Notes: generated by a model not told the origin, from the sequence alone. A stretch of DNA of 64,000 bases from Bacillus testis (GCF_001243895.1 NZ_LN851186.1:1123353-1187352); one strand, 5' to 3'; numbered from the stretch's first letter, positions 24,926 through 36,200 are shown. Numbers and translations: made by a program.

Positions 24926-26064
24926 GTCATTTATTTCAGACATATGCCAGATGGGATATCACTCCGGAACGCGCGCAGGGCAGTTGGCTGACAGGGCATA
25001 ATGGAAAGCGTTATTTGGATTTTACTGCTGGAATCGGCGTGTTGAATCTCGGCCATCGCCCCAGGGAAGTAGAGCAGGCTATACAGGATCAACTGGGCCT
25101 TTACTGGCATACATCTAATTTGTTTCAGCAGCCGCTTCAGGAAAATTTGGCTGACGTATTGTCTTTTTATTCTGGTTTGGATTGCGCTTTTTTCTGCAAC
25201 AGCGGCGCCGAAGCGAATGAAGCGGCCATCAAGCTGGCCAAAAAAGCAACTGGGCGAAAAAAAATCCTTTCCTGCCTGCAATCCTTTCATGGGAGAACCT
25301 ATGCGACGATGGGAGCGACAGGTCAGGAAAAAGTAAGGACCGGCTATGGACCGATGCTTGATGCGTTTGACTATGTAGCTTTTAACGATTGCGAGGATTT
25401 GCTGCGGAAAGCGGACAACGATACGGCAGCCATCCTGATTGAAATCATCCAGGGTGAAGGAGGCATTCACTGTGCCGACAGCACGTTTATCCAAACAGTC
25501 AAAGATGCCGCAAAGGCTGTAGGAGCGTTAATCATAATTGATGAAGTACAAACGGGGATTGGGAGAACTGGCAAGCCTTTCGCTTTTCAGCATTATGATT
25601 TAAGCCCTGATATTATTACCGTTGCCAAAGGGCTTGCTAACGGTTTGCCGATCGGGGCGATGCTTGGAAAAAAAGAATTGGCGCCTTACTTCAGTGCAGG
25701 CAGCCACGGTTCTACGTTCGGAGGGAATCCAATCAGTGTAGCTGCAGCTCAATCCGTTTTGAACATAGCTTTGCAGGACGATTTTTTAATGGAGGTAGAG
25801 AAAAAGGGAAAATGGCTTCTGAATGCCCTGGACGCTTCCATGAAAGAGTGTGGGGATGTTATTGAAATCAGAGGGCTGGGTTTGATGGTCGGCATAGAAA
25901 TGGTCTATGAGGTAAAGGATGTCCTTTTGGATTTACAGAAAGAGGGGTTATTGGTGCTGAATGCTGGTCCTAACGTCATCCGGTTGCTTCCGCCGCTAAA
26001 TGTCTCTGAGAGCGAGCTGGAATATGCCGTTACAATAATGGCTGAACGCCTCAATGGAGGTTGA
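24922..26064 (+). CDS. argD: Acetylornithine aminotransferase
   Basis: 380 residues, class-III PLP aminotransferase: NSGAEANEAAIKLA, SFHGRTYATM, DEVQTGIGRTG and the PLP-binding Lys in AKGLANGLPIGAM. It converts the semialdehyde to N-acetylornithine with glutamate. The ATG overlaps the argB stop (translational coupling). An upstream in-frame start inside argB is open but lacks an RBS. Confidence 0.96.
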   Translation: MSHLFQTYARWDITPERAQGSWLTGHNGKRYLDFTAGIGVLNLGHRPREVEQAIQDQLGLYWHTSNLFQQPLQENLADVLSFYSGLDCAFFCNSGAEANEAAIKLAKKATGRKKILSCLQSFHGRTYATMGATGQEKVRTGYGPMLDAFDYVAFNDCEDLLRKADNDTAAILIEIIQGEGGIHCADSTFIQTVKDAAKAVGALIIIDEVQTGIGRTGKPFAFQHYDLSPDIITVAKGLANGLPIGAMLGKKELAPYFSAGSHGSTFGGNPISVAAAQSVLNIALQDDFLMEVEKKGKWLLNALDASMKECGDVIEIRGLGLMVGIEMVYEVKDVLLDLQKEGLLVLNAGPNVIRLLPPLNVSESELEYAVTIMAERLNGG

Positions 26065-26136
26065 ACATTAAAAAAATTTAAAATAAAAAGTATATTTATG
26101 CGAATAAATGAATGTTAATTAATTGGGGTGGATAAT

Positions 26137-27219
26137 ATGGACAGCTATATACATTTGCAGAACGGAGAAATATTTACGGGAAAATGGCTGACTGGCATAC
26201 CAGAAGAGACCGTTGCTGGTGAAATCGTTTTTTTTACGGGAATGACCGGTTATCAGGAAGTTCTGACGGATCCTTCCTATAAAAACCAAATCGTCGTTTT
26301 TACGTATCCTTTGATCGGCAATTATGGCATCAATGAACATGATTTTGAAAGTAAAAAACCGCATGTTAAAGCGGTGATTGTACACAGAGGAGATATGGCA
26401 TATTCACATTACGATGCCAAAAAGTCACTTGTGGAATATTTGGATAAATGGGAAGTTCCATTGATAGGGCATGTTGATACGCGGGCCATCGTGAAACGAA
26501 TCAGAGAGCAGGGCTCCATGCCTGTAAGCATTTCAACAACCGATAAACTTCCTGAGAATGCTGGGGGTTATGTGTATGAGCATCCTGTCCCAATGGTATC
26601 TTCTAAGGACATTAAGGTATATGGGGAAGGAAAACATCATGTTGTCTTGGTAGACTTCGGATTTAAAAAATCAATTCTTCAATCTTTGCTTGATCATCAA
26701 TGTAAGGTAACGGTCGTGCCCTATAATACTACTTTTGATTTCATACAGTCGCTTAAACCGGATGGAATCGTGTTGTCCAATGGGCCCGGAGATCCGACAG
26801 AAATGCTGCCATGGATTGAGAATATCAAAGCGGCTATAACCGCTTATCCAACGCTGGGAATTTGTCTGGGACATCAATTGATTGCTTTGGCATTTGGAGG
26901 AAAAACAAAGAAAATGTTGTTTGGACATCGAGGTGCCAATCAGCCCGTATTGGATAAAAAAAGCGGATCCGTCTTTATGTCTTCGCAGAACCACAGCTAT
27001 GTAGTTGATGAGGAAAGCCTGGTTACGACTGGCCTATTGCCTCGTTTTATTCAGGTAAATGATGGTTCTGTCGAGGGGCTGGAGCATGAAGATCTGCCTG
27101 TCATATCAGTCCAGTTCCATCCGGAAGCAAATCCTGGACCAGCGGAAAGTGCGTCTATATTCAACGAATTTATCGTTTCATTGAAACGTAACAGCGGGAG
27201 AGAAAAAGCATATGCCTAA
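26137..27219 (+). CDS. carA: Carbamoyl-phosphate synthase, small (glutaminase) subunit, arginine-type
   Basis: 360 residues. N-terminal CarA domain (TGMTGYQEVLTDPSY), then a class-I amidotransferase with Cys in GICLGHQL and His in QFHPEANPGP. It supplies ammonia to CarB. Location in the arg operon points to the arginine-specific enzyme rather than the pyrimidine one. The ATG 26137 follows GGGGTGG closely; GTG 26128 is an alternative. The 70-base AT-rich gap before it contains ATGCGAATAAATGAATG, a weak ARG-box-like sequence that may allow separate control. Confidence 0.95.
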   Translation: MDSYIHLQNGEIFTGKWLTGIPEETVAGEIVFFTGMTGYQEVLTDPSYKNQIVVFTYPLIGNYGINEHDFESKKPHVKAVIVHRGDMAYSHYDAKKSLVEYLDKWEVPLIGHVDTRAIVKRIREQGSMPVSISTTDKLPENAGGYVYEHPVPMVSSKDIKVYGEGKHHVVLVDFGFKKSILQSLLDHQCKVTVVPYNTTFDFIQSLKPDGIVLSNGPGDPTEMLPWIENIKAAITAYPTLGICLGHQLIALAFGGKTKKMLFGHRGANQPVLDKKSGSVFMSSQNHSYVVDEESLVTTGLLPRFIQVNDGSVEGLEHEDLPVISVQFHPEANPGPAESASIFNEFIVSLKRNSGREKAYA

Positions 27220-30200
27220 AGACAATTCACTACAAACCATACTTGTTATCGGATCGGGGCCTATCGTCATTGGCCAGGCTGCGGAGTTTGATTACGGCGG
27301 TACGCAGGCATGCCTAGCGCTGAAAGAAGAAGGGTATAAAGTCATCTTGATCAATAATAACCCTGCAACCATTATGACAGATGAAAAAAATGCGGATGTC
27401 GTTTACTTTGAACCATTAACGAAAGAAGTTGTTACCAAGATCATCGAGAAGGAACGGCCGGACGGCTTATTGGCAACTCTTGGCGGCCAGACCGGACTGA
27501 ATCTGGCTTATGAACTGGATGAAGCTGGTGTATTGGAGCAATACAAGGTAAAACTACTGGGAACACCGATCGATTCTATAAAGAAAGGGGAGGACCGTGA
27601 GCTGTTTCGGGAATTGATGCTCCAAATCAATGAACCGGTCCCGGATAGCAAGATCATTCACTCACTTGAAGAAGCGATGGAATTTGCCGATGAAATTGGC
27701 TTCCCCATTATTATACGCCCTGCTTATACATTGGGTGGGACAGGGGGCGGCATTGCCTCTGATGAAAAACAATATAAGGAATTGGTGCGGGGAGGGCTGC
27801 AAGAGAGCCCAATTACTCAATGCCTCGTAGAAAGAAGTATTGCCGGTTTTAAAGAAATCGAATATGAAGTAATGCGTGATGCATCAGGAACATGCATAAC
27901 TGTCTGCAATATGGAAAACATCGATCCGGTTGGTATCCACACGGGCGATTCAATTGTCGTAGCACCGTCGCAAACGTTGACGGATGAAGAATACCAAATG
28001 CTTCGCAGTGCCAGCATAAAAATCATTTCTGCCCTGGGGATTATCGGGGGTTGCAATATTCAATTTGCGCTTGATCCGAAAAGTAAACAGTATTTTCTCA
28101 TTGAAGTGAATCCACGTGTGAGCAGGTCTTCTGCTTTGGCTTCCAAGGCGACAGGATACCCGATCGCCAGAATTGCGGCTAAGCTTTCTGTCGGCTATCT
28201 TCTGTCTGAATTGGTTAATCCTGTGACCAAAAGCACCTATTGCAGTTTTGAGCCTGCTCTTGATTATGTGGTAGTGAAGTTCCCACGTTGGCCGTTTGAC
28301 AAATTCGGAGAAGCAGATCGCAAATTGGGTACCCAAATGAAAGCCACCGGTGAAGTGATGGCGATTGACAGAAACTTGGAAAGTGCAATCCAAAAAGCGG
28401 CAGCTTCATTGGAAAAGAAATTGGTCGGATTGAAACTTCCGAAGCTACAAGATCTATCTGTGCAAAACCTTTATAATGAAATACGCAAAAAGGATGATGA
28501 ACGGTTTTTCGTTATTCTAGAATTGCTTCGCCGCGGGGAGGGAATCGATTCGATTCATCAGGAAACACAAATTGACTACTTCTTCCTGCATATCTTCGCC
28601 CAGCTGGTTGCCGTAGAAAAACAAATTGAAGCTCAGTCATTTCAATCAGTACGGCCTGATGAACTGGCCTTGTATAAAGAATTGGGATTTGGCGACCAAT
28701 TTTTAGCGTATGCATGGAATGTGGCTCAAAGCGAGATCAGGGAGAAAAGAAAACAGTGGGGGATAACTGCTTCTTATAAAATGGTCGATACATGCGGAGC
28801 CGAGTTTGAATCGAAGACGAGCTATTTTTATAGCTCATACAGCGGAGAAAATGAACAATCTCCAAGTGCGAAGCAAAAGGTCCTAATCCTGGGAAGCGGT
28901 CCGATCCGAATCGGCCAAGGGATAGAATTTGACTATTGCTCCGTCCACAGCGTACTGGCGTTGCAAGAAGAAGGCATTGAAAGCATTATGATCAACAATA
29001 ATCCGGAAACAGTCAGCACGGATTTTGCCACTGCCGATAAATTGTATTTTGAGCCATTGACTCTCGAGTACGTTCTAAATGTGATAGATGCTGAAAATAT
29101 TACCGATGTTATTGTTCAATTCGGAGGGCAAACAGCCATTAATCTTGCGGGACAGCTTGAACAATCAGGAATCCGATTATTGGGCACTTCCTTTGATGTC
29201 GTCGACCAATTGGAAGACCGGGATCGGTTCTATTCTTTGCTGGATTCGCTTGATATTCCCCATGTTCCAGGGTATATTGCCCGCGATAAAGCCGAATTGC
29301 TGCACTATGCACAAGAACTGCACTTTCCGGTATTGGTGCGCCCTTCCTATGTGATCGGCGGAGCCGGAATGAAAATATATGGGGATCTCGAAAGCTTGAA
29401 AGCAGGGGTCATCAACAGCAACTATCCTATTCTAATTGATTCATATATAGCCGGTACCGAAGCGGAAGTGGATTTGGTGGCTGACGGGGATGCTTCCTTT
29501 ATTCCACTCATTGCCGAGCATATCGAAAGAGCAGGCATCCATTCAGGCGACAGCATGGCGTATTTGCCGGCGCAGAATCTCTCGCCTGCCATTCAAACGA
29601 CAATAGCTGAATATGCGGAGAAAATCGTAAAAGCTCTGCATTATTCGGGATTAATGAATATCCAGTATGTCATTGAGGAAGACCAGGTATACGTTCTCGA
29701 AGTAAACCCGCGGGCAAGCCGGACAATCCCTATTATTTCAAAAGTGAGCAATGTCCCTATGGTACAAATTGCGACAAAATTATTGCTTGGGAAATACAAA
29801 CTGGATGATTTGATAGCCAAACCGTATTCTTCTGTAGAGCTGCCTTATTATGTGGTGAAATATCCTGTATTTTCGACTTTCGCATTGAGCGGGCTGGACA
29901 GTAAGCTAGGGCCGGAAATGAAATCGACAGGAGAAGGAATCGCCATCGGAACGACTAAAGAGGAAGCGCTGGCTAAGGCCTTTACTTTCCTTGAAAAAAA
30001 TGTTGCTTCTCATGGGGAGGAGGTATTTGTTTCACCGTCGGTTAATTTGGATGAAAGCTTTCGGGTGCGTATGGAAGCTGCCGGCCTCAACCAAGCATCA
30101 TTTCCGGATTTGGAGGAATGGCTCCGTTCGCGGAAAGGGAAAATCATCCTTTCTCTAGAAGAGGATGAGAAGGTTGCCCGATTAAAGGCGGCAAAATACA

Positions 30201-30331
30201 GATTGATGATCTTTACCAGCCTTGAAACATTTGCTGCATATATAGAAGGAGCTGCACATAGCGATGCTCTTCCCGTTGTCTCATTGGGGGAATGGCATGA
30301 ACAATTAAGGGAAGGTGTAGTGAATATATGA
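27212..30331 (+). CDS. carB: Carbamoyl-phosphate synthase, large subunit, arginine-type
   Basis: 1039 residues, close to the B. subtilis arginine-specific subunit and shorter than the ~1070 of pyrimidine-type enzymes. Two homologous ATP-grasp halves are visible: IGSGPIVIGQAAEFDYGGTQ and LGSGPIRIGQGIEFDYCSVH. Each is followed by EVNPRVSRSSALASKATGYP or EVNPRASRTIPIISKVSNVP. The C-terminal regulatory domain is short. It overlaps carA by 8 bases and argF by 4, so subunits are made together. Confidence 0.97.
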   Translation: MPKDNSLQTILVIGSGPIVIGQAAEFDYGGTQACLALKEEGYKVILINNNPATIMTDEKNADVVYFEPLTKEVVTKIIEKERPDGLLATLGGQTGLNLAYELDEAGVLEQYKVKLLGTPIDSIKKGEDRELFRELMLQINEPVPDSKIIHSLEEAMEFADEIGFPIIIRPAYTLGGTGGGIASDEKQYKELVRGGLQESPITQCLVERSIAGFKEIEYEVMRDASGTCITVCNMENIDPVGIHTGDSIVVAPSQTLTDEEYQMLRSASIKIISALGIIGGCNIQFALDPKSKQYFLIEVNPRVSRSSALASKATGYPIARIAAKLSVGYLLSELVNPVTKSTYCSFEPALDYVVVKFPRWPFDKFGEADRKLGTQMKATGEVMAIDRNLESAIQKAAASLEKKLVGLKLPKLQDLSVQNLYNEIRKKDDERFFVILELLRRGEGIDSIHQETQIDYFFLHIFAQLVAVEKQIEAQSFQSVRPDELALYKELGFGDQFLAYAWNVAQSEIREKRKQWGITASYKMVDTCGAEFESKTSYFYSSYSGENEQSPSAKQKVLILGSGPIRIGQGIEFDYCSVHSVLALQEEGIESIMINNNPETVSTDFATADKLYFEPLTLEYVLNVIDAENITDVIVQFGGQTAINLAGQLEQSGIRLLGTSFDVVDQLEDRDRFYSLLDSLDIPHVPGYIARDKAELLHYAQELHFPVLVRPSYVIGGAGMKIYGDLESLKAGVINSNYPILIDSYIAGTEAEVDLVADGDASFIPLIAEHIERAGIHSGDSMAYLPAQNLSPAIQTTIAEYAEKIVKALHYSGLMNIQYVIEEDQVYVLEVNPRASRTIPIISKVSNVPMVQIATKLLLGKYKLDDLIAKPYSSVELPYYVVKYPVFSTFALSGLDSKLGPEMKSTGEGIAIGTTKEEALAKAFTFLEKNVASHGEEVFVSPSVNLDESFRVRMEAAGLNQASFPDLEEWLRSRKGKIILSLEEDEKVARLKAAKYRLMIFTSLETFAAYIEGAAHSDALPVVSLGEWHEQLREGVVNI

Positions 30332-31290
30332 GTGCATTAACCAAAAAAGAAACAGATCGAATTCTTGGCACTAAAGATTTTCTGACTTTGACGGATGTGA
30401 GCGGTGAACAGATTCTGAGCCTGCTGGCATTGGCGGAGTTTATCAAAAGGAAACATAGCTGCGGCGAAGAGTATGCACCATTGAAAAACAAAACTTTAGC
30501 GATGATTTTTGAAAAATCCTCTACCCGTACACGCGTTTCGTTTGAAATTGGGATGCTGCAATTGGGAGGCCATGCATTGTTTTTAAGCAGCCAGGATTTA
30601 CAGCTTGGCCGGGGTGAGACCATCTCTGACAGTGCGCATGTATTATCGGAATATGTCGATGGAATGATGATTCGGACATTTGGCCACGATAAAATCCAAG
30701 AGCTGGCCGACAATGCGAGCATTCCAGTCATTAATGGACTAACAGACAGCTTTCATCCATGCCAGGCTCTGGCTGACCTATTGACGATCAAAGAGTTGAG
30801 AGGAACACTGCCGGGCTTGAAGGTGGCTTATATAGGGGACGGCAACAATGTCGCGCATTCTTTAATGGAAGCCTGTGTGAAAGTGGGAATGAAGATGGCT
30901 GTCGCCACCCCTAAAGGATATGAACCTGATCCCCTCATTTCCCGGCGGGTCAGTGAAATGGCAGAGCAGGCAGGCGGCCAGTTTATCTTGACCAATGATC
31001 CTCTTGAGGCGGTGGAAGAGGCTGATATTATCTATAGCGACGTCTGGACGAGCATGGGCCAGGAACATGAAAACCAGCAGCGGTTGCAGGATTTTATTGG
31101 TTTTCAGGTAAATGAAAAGCTGGCTTCCTATGCCAAGCAGGATTATTTGTTCATGCATTGTCTTCCTGCGCACAGGGGAGAGGAAGTCAGTGCAGCGGTG
31201 ATTGATGGCGAGCACTCGGTCGTTTTCCATCAGGCGGGCAATCGCCTGCATGCACAAAAAGCAATATTGGTCGATTTGCTGGCTGATTAA
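30328..31290 (+). CDS. argF: Ornithine carbamoyltransferase
   Basis: 320 residues. Carbamoyl-phosphate site EKSSTRTRVSFE, FHPCQALADLLT, ornithine site YSDVWTSMGQE and the HCLPAHRGEE motif with the catalytic Cys. It makes citrulline. Last gene of the seven-gene operon; argG and argH are not in the window. ATG overlaps the carB stop. Confidence 0.97.
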   Translation: MSALTKKETDRILGTKDFLTLTDVSGEQILSLLALAEFIKRKHSCGEEYAPLKNKTLAMIFEKSSTRTRVSFEIGMLQLGGHALFLSSQDLQLGRGETISDSAHVLSEYVDGMMIRTFGHDKIQELADNASIPVINGLTDSFHPCQALADLLTIKELRGTLPGLKVAYIGDGNNVAHSLMEACVKVGMKMAVATPKGYEPDPLISRRVSEMAEQAGGQFILTNDPLEAVEEADIIYSDVWTSMGQEHENQQRLQDFIGFQVNEKLASYAKQDYLFMHCLPAHRGEEVSAAVIDGEHSVVFHQAGNRLHAQKAILVDLLAD

Positions 31291-31330
31291 AAAGAAGCAC
31301 GTTTCCTTAGTTGGGATACGTGCTTCTTTC
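31291..31330. terminator. Bidirectional terminator between argF and uppP
   Basis: GAAGCACGT and ACGTGCTTC form a 9-bp stem (with AAA/TTT extensions) between convergent genes. Confidence 0.85.
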
Positions 31331-31341
31331 GTTATGCCGGC

Positions 31342-32154
31342 TTAGGCAAAAATAAGTACTGCTACGCCGACGATAAAGCAATAGATGGAAAAATAGATGA
31401 GATTTCCCTTTGCCATAATATTCATGAACCATTTCAACGAGAAATAGGATGCGACCAGCGAGCCTAAAAAGGCAAGAGTGTACGGAATCGCAAGTGAACC
31501 GATTTGCGGATCGGCCAGAATGTCGCTAAATGACAGAATCATGCCCCCTAATGAGATGGGGATGAATAAAAGAAATGAAAAACGCAGGGCCGTTTCCTGT
31601 TTCATCCCTAATGCCATGGCAGCGACGATGGTTGCACCTGAGCGGGAGATGCCGGGAATTAATGCAATTACCTGGGATAGGCCAATAATGACGGCATCTT
31701 TAAGTGTAAGATCCCCATCATTTTTGCGCCCTTTCAGGTTTCTAATAAGCCAAAGGGCCAGGGCGGTAACTAGAAGGGCAATTGCCAATGTGCGTATTCC
31801 TTTGAAATACGCAGCGATATAATCGTCGAATAATACGCCGACAACGCCTGCAGGGATCGTGGCAATAATCAGGTAGATAATAAAACGAAAATCAGCTTTT
31901 GCGCTTTCCTCTTTTTTGGTTACATATTGGATACCATTATTGATCAGGCGCACGATATCGTTTCGGTAAATAAGCAAAACAGCGATTAGCGACGCTGAAT
32001 TAACCAATAGTTCAAAGCTCATTCCTTTAATCTCTATTCCGAAAAAATGCTGGATTAAGACTAAATGACCGCTGGACGAGACAGGGATTGGTTCTGTGAA
32101 TCCTTGAACAATCCCTAAAAATAGGTATTTCAGAATTTCAATAAATTGTTCCAA
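31342..32154 (-). CDS. uppP: Undecaprenyl-diphosphatase UppP (BacA)
   Basis: 270 residues with about eight membrane helices. Family motifs [20 protein letters not shown] (the E-rich and SSSGH region of the active site) and [10 protein letters not shown] (catalytic Arg). It recycles undecaprenyl pyrophosphate, the cell-wall lipid carrier, at the outer membrane face; overexpression gives bacitracin resistance in this family. Single-gene unit. RBS AGGAGGACC. Confidence 0.95.
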   Translation of the reverse strand: MEQFIEILKYLFLGIVQGFTEPIPVSSSGHLVLIQHFFGIEIKGMSFELLVNSASLIAVLLIYRNDIVRLINNGIQYVTKKEESAKADFRFIIYLIIATIPAGVVGVLFDDYIAAYFKGIRTLAIALLVTALALWLIRNLKGRKNDGDLTLKDAVIIGLSQVIALIPGISRSGATIVAAMALGMKQETALRFSFLLFIPISLGGMILSFSDILADPQIGSLAIPYTLAFLGSLVASYFSLKWFMNIMAKGNLIYFSIYCFIVGVAVLIFA

Positions 32155-32336
32155 AACGGGTCCTCCTGTGAATCCTACTGTTATGTCTTTTTATTTAACA
32201 CTATTCTAATATATAAAGTAAAGATGGTTTATGAATTTTATAAGGAGGTAAAAATTAAGAAAAAGTTATACGGCCATGTTTTTTTATGTTTGGGGAATAA
32301 TAATTTTTAACCCTAATGGAAGGGAGTGAAAATTAT

Positions 32337-32516
32337 ATGGGACAAACCCGGCACTTTAAGCACGGACAAAAAGCACCGAACAATGGCTATTATGTGGAGG
32401 TCGGCGAAACAGGCAGTATGGTGAAGAATCCAAAAAAAATTCACCTTCAGGCTGGTGACCATTTCCCCGAAAACACCAACGAAAATAGAAATTGGACGTA
32501 TCAACGTAAACCATGA
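32337..32516 (+). CDS. yjzC: YjzC family small protein
   Basis: 59 residues: GQTRHFKHGQKAPNNGYYVE, GETGSMVKNPKKIHLQAGD and a C-terminal NRNWTY. The YjzC family is conserved in Bacillus; function unknown. The ATG at 32337 is 8 bases after GGAAGGGAG. It follows the arg block as in B. subtilis. A GC-rich stem (CCCAGCGCTC/GAGTGCTTGGG, ~32528-32563) without T run follows. Confidence 0.88.
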   Translation: MGQTRHFKHGQKAPNNGYYVEVGETGSMVKNPKKIHLQAGDHFPENTNENRNWTYQRKP

Positions 32517-32612
32517 ATGTTTTCTATGCCCAGCGCTCTTTGAGAGAGGAGTGCTTGGGTATAATCCCCGCAAAATATTGGCGCAATATTCATTTTTTAT
32601 AGTGCGCTGCTC

Positions 32613-32665
32613 TTTACATACAGGCAATACATTGTATAATGAAATTAAGGTCAATAAAGGTCAAA
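32613..32665 (+). promoter_or_regulatory. clpB promoter with CtsR operator
   Basis: TTTACA (32613-32618), 16-base spacer, TATAAT (32635-32640). GGTCAAT-AAA-GGTCAAA (32649-32665) is the CtsR tandem heptad with one mismatch, centred just past the start site. CtsR represses clp genes until heat or stress, so ClpB should be stress-induced. Confidence 0.85.
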
Positions 32666-32799
32666 CTTTTTTAGAGAACCCTGTTCTAAAAGGTGCTTAG
32701 ACGCCCGTTCAACAGATGTGAGAAGAGGGAAATGATAACCGGCATTAAGAATCTGTAGACAATAAATATCCTTTCAAGGAATGACAGGAGGAGATACTT

Positions 32800-35397
32800 T
32801 TGGATGTAAATAAAATGACTGAACGTGTGCAGGAGGCAATGATTGGTGCACAAAATCTGGCGCAGAAACAACAGCAGCAGGAATTAAAAATAGTCCATTT
32901 CCTATCTGTCATGCTGGAGCAGGACGATTATATGCTACAGCGTGTGTTAGAGGATCAGAATATCAATAAAGAAGACTTTGCCAAAGCCATAAATGAACAT
33001 ATCGCCCGGCAGCCGACAGTATCTGCTGCAAACGGCAATATCCAGCTATATATGTCCCAGGGACTGCAGAATGCCCTAAATGATGCATGGGAAAAAGTAA
33101 GCGAATTTGGGGACGAATATTTATCAATTGAGCATTTATTGCTTGCTTTTTTCTCCAGCCCGGCAGAAGAAATGAAATTATTAAAAAAGAAGTTTCCCAT
33201 TTCCATAAAAGAAATGGAAGCTACTATCAATTCGATAAGGGGGAACCAAAAAGTGACAAGTTCAAACCCGGAAAACACGTATGAAGCATTAAAAAAATAC
33301 GGCCGTGATTTGGTCGAAGAGGTTAGAAACGGCAAAGTGGATCCTGTTATCGGAAGGGATTCAGAAATCCGCAATGTCATCCGCATCCTATCCCGTAAAA
33401 CAAAGAATAATCCTGTCCTAATCGGAGAACCTGGAGTCGGTAAAACTGCGATCGTTGAGGGACTGGCCCAGCGGATTGTCAGAAAAGATGTTCCTGAGGG
33501 GCTGAAAGACAAAACGGTTTTTGCTTTGGATATGAGCGCCCTTGTAGCCGGAGCGAAATTCCGGGGAGAATTTGAGGAACGCTTAAAGGCTGTCCTGAAC
33601 GAAATCAAAAAAAGCGATGGGAAAATCCTGTTGTTCATTGATGAGCTTCATACGATTGTCGGAGCCGGCAGAACGGACGGCGCACTTGATGCCGGAAATA
33701 TGCTGAAACCGATGCTTGCCCGCGGTGAACTGCATTGTATTGGCGCCACTACGCTGGATGAATACCGCCAATATATCGAGAAAGATCCTGCTTTAGAAAG
33801 ACGCTTTCAACAAGTGCTGGTTAAAGAGCCGGACGTGGAAGATACCATTTCCATCCTGCGCGGTTTAAAGGAACGATTTGAAGTCTATCATGGCGTGCGT
33901 ATTCATGACCGTGCACTTGTGGCTGCTGCCACTTTGTCCAATCGTTATATCACTGACCGTTTTCTGCCCGACAAGGCCATTGATTTAGTGGATGAAGCTT
34001 GCGCGATGATCCGGACGGAAATCGACTCCATGCCTTCAGAATTGGATGAGTTGACCCGTAAGGTGATGCAGTTGGAAATCGAAGAAGCTGCCCTGAAAAA
34101 AGAACAGGACGAACCTAGCCGAAAACGGCTGGAAGCATTGCAGGAAGAACTGGCCAATCTGAAAGATGAAGCGAATAAGATGCGCTCACAATGGCAGCTT
34201 GAGAAGTCAGGCTTAGAGCGTATCCAAGAAAAGCGCGAGACATTGGAAAAAATGAAACGGGAGCTTGAAGAGGCCGAAAACGAGTATGATTTGAATAAAG
34301 CGGCCGAGCTTCGCCATGGAAAAATTCCGCAAATGGAAAAAGAGTTGAAAGAGCTTGAAAATCAAGTGAATCAAGGCGGAAATGAAAATATGCTGTTGCG
34401 CGAAGAAGTGACTGAAGAAGAAATCTCTTCCATTGTTTCGAGATGGACAGGTGTTCCTGTATCACGATTGGTGGAAGGAGAGCGAGAAAAACTATTGCGG
34501 CTTGAAGATGTATTGCATGAACGCGTTGTAGGACAAGATGAAGCGGTACAGTTGGTATCGGATGCCGTGATCCGTGCACGCGCAGGAATTAAGGATCCGA
34601 ATAAGCCTATTGGTTCTTTTATCTTCATGGGGCCTACAGGCGTTGGGAAAACAGAGTTGGTCAAAGCGCTTGCCGAAGCCTTATTCGACAGTGAAGATCA
34701 CATGATCCGGATCGATATGTCCGAATATATGGAGAAGCATTCTACTTCCCGCTTGATCGGCGCTCCTCCCGGATATGTCGGTTTTGAAGAAGGGGGCCAA
34801 TTAACGGAAGCAGTGCGAAGACAGCCATACTCTGTCATCTTATTAGATGAAGTGGAGAAAGCGCACCGTGATGTATTCAATCTATTGCTTCAGATTTTGG
34901 ATGATGGACGTATCACAGACTCCCATGGCCGGATGGTTGACTTCAAAAATACAGTCATTATTATGACTTCGAATATCGGGTCGACTTATTTAATAGAGGG
35001 AACAGTAGATAATGAAATCACTGACGAGGCCCGCCAGCTTGTCATGAATGAATTAAAGGGCCATTTCCGCCCGGAATTCCTGAACCGTATTGATGATATT
35101 ATCCTATTCAAACCGTTAGGTATTGAGCAGGTAGCCAAAATTGTTGAAATTCTTATCCAGGATCTTCAACAACGATTGTCCCAGCGTGCTATAACGATCT
35201 CTATCACAGACCAAGCCAAGACATTTATCGCAAATGCGGCGTACGACCCGGTATTTGGTGCCCGCCCATTAAAAAGGTATATACAGAAACACGTAGAAAC
35301 AGCACTTGCCCGCCAACTAATTGCAGGTGGTGTAACAGAAAACAAAACAGCTATAGTGGACGTAGAAAATAACGAGCTGGTGGTTACCGTCTCCTGA
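32800..35397 (+). CDS. clpB: ATP-dependent disaggregase ClpB
   Basis: 865 residues; TTG start after AGGAGGAG. N-domain (1-~145), AAA1 with Walker [13 protein letters not shown] and B FIDELHT, the ClpB-specific coiled-coil middle domain (~400-530, Glu/Lys-rich), and AAA2 with [13 protein letters not shown] and LLDEVEKAH. With DnaK it resolves protein aggregates; the absence of an IGL/F ClpP loop motif fits ClpB. B. subtilis 168 has no clpB here, whereas several other Bacillus do. Confidence 0.96.
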   Translation: MDVNKMTERVQEAMIGAQNLAQKQQQQELKIVHFLSVMLEQDDYMLQRVLEDQNINKEDFAKAINEHIARQPTVSAANGNIQLYMSQGLQNALNDAWEKVSEFGDEYLSIEHLLLAFFSSPAEEMKLLKKKFPISIKEMEATINSIRGNQKVTSSNPENTYEALKKYGRDLVEEVRNGKVDPVIGRDSEIRNVIRILSRKTKNNPVLIGEPGVGKTAIVEGLAQRIVRKDVPEGLKDKTVFALDMSALVAGAKFRGEFEERLKAVLNEIKKSDGKILLFIDELHTIVGAGRTDGALDAGNMLKPMLARGELHCIGATTLDEYRQYIEKDPALERRFQQVLVKEPDVEDTISILRGLKERFEVYHGVRIHDRALVAAATLSNRYITDRFLPDKAIDLVDEACAMIRTEIDSMPSELDELTRKVMQLEIEEAALKKEQDEPSRKRLEALQEELANLKDEANKMRSQWQLEKSGLERIQEKRETLEKMKRELEEAENEYDLNKAAELRHGKIPQMEKELKELENQVNQGGNENMLLREEVTEEEISSIVSRWTGVPVSRLVEGEREKLLRLEDVLHERVVGQDEAVQLVSDAVIRARAGIKDPNKPIGSFIFMGPTGVGKTELVKALAEALFDSEDHMIRIDMSEYMEKHSTSRLIGAPPGYVGFEEGGQLTEAVRRQPYSVILLDEVEKAHRDVFNLLLQILDDGRITDSHGRMVDFKNTVIIMTSNIGSTYLIEGTVDNEITDEARQLVMNELKGHFRPEFLNRIDDIILFKPLGIEQVAKIVEILIQDLQQRLSQRAITISITDQAKTFIANAAYDPVFGARPLKRYIQKHVETALARQLIAGGVTENKTAIVDVENNELVVTVS

Positions 35398-35412
35398 TGG
35401 AGTGATATGCTG

Positions 35413-35447
35413 AAAAAAAAGAGGCAGCAAAAGCTGTCTCTTTTTTT
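35413..35447. terminator. Terminator shared by clpB and yjzD
   Basis: A run of A, then GAGGCAGC-AAAA-GCTGTCTC, then seven T: symmetrical, so it can serve both convergent genes. Confidence 0.88.
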
Positions 35448-35494
35448 AACTCTTTCAGCGACAAAATTCTAATTAAGCCACTTTGTAATCTGTA

Positions 35495-35683
35495 TTAATG
35501 TTGTCCGCTTTCAACTGGCTCGTCACCGATGAGCGCTGGCACGATGCAAACAAGGATCGTCACGGGAATCGATAAATAAGATGCCGTTTCGAAACTGAAA
35601 GAAACACCCAGCATGGAACTAACTACATAAGTTACCATTTGCATTAAAAGGAACACCCAAAAGAAGGTTACGATATAGCGCAT
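35495..35683 (-). CDS. yjzD: YjzD / DUF2929 small membrane protein
   Basis: 62 residues: MRYIVTFFWVFLLMQMVTYV and a second helix (SIPVTILVCIVPALI). This is the DUF2929 family, present next to yjzC in B. subtilis. ATG 35683 is used because GAGGTGAT precedes it; a GTG three codons earlier overlaps the RBS. Function unknown. It lies on the strand opposite clpB. Confidence 0.85.
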   Translation of the reverse strand: MRYIVTFFWVFLLMQMVTYVVSSMLGVSFSFETASYLSIPVTILVCIVPALIGDEPVESGQH

Positions 35684-35943
35684 TTTTATCACCTCTTATG
35701 TTCGTCAATCCTTAATATATTACCATATTTTTCGCTTGTAAAGTATGTCTTTTTATAATTGCTCCTAAATTAGCGCAATCTTTTTAGTCATGTATTCATT
35801 TTTCTGACATATTTTCAAACAAGCATATGATACATTAGTATAAGCCTTCTTGTTATGTGTATTCTTCATTTGCCGGTGAATGTAAAAGAAACTTGAACGA
35901 TTGAGGAAGAAACAGCATATCTTATATGCAAAACAAGCTTGTT

Positions 35944-35971
35944 ATATACCATTTTGGAAAATATGGTATAT
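35944..35971. repeat. Short inverted repeat in a long gene-free gap
   Basis: ATATACCAT-10 bases-ATGGTATAT. The gap 35684-36200 is otherwise AT-rich. It contains only a 62-codon frame (35926-36114) that looks non-coding. The inverted repeat could be an operator for yjaU, but nothing else supports that. Confidence 0.4.
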
Positions 35972-36200
35972 TATGTATAAATCGATTTGCTACTCTCTAT
36001 CAAATGTGCTTCGTTTCTGATTGTGCATACATTTTATTTAATCGGTTAAGCAGGTTTGAATTGAAGCAGAGAGGAAAAAAGAATAGAGTCCGTATTCTGC
36101 TTTCTTGGGGCTAACAGAGAAATAGACCTGATAACCAATTGAGAGTGGATTTTCAATTATCTTTGCACGTATAAAAATATTAGAAAGGACTGGGCATAAG

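Noticed and set aside
35926..36114. 62-codon plus-strand frame
   Set aside because: No RBS and no recognisable pattern; it covers an AT-rich gap with an inverted repeat.
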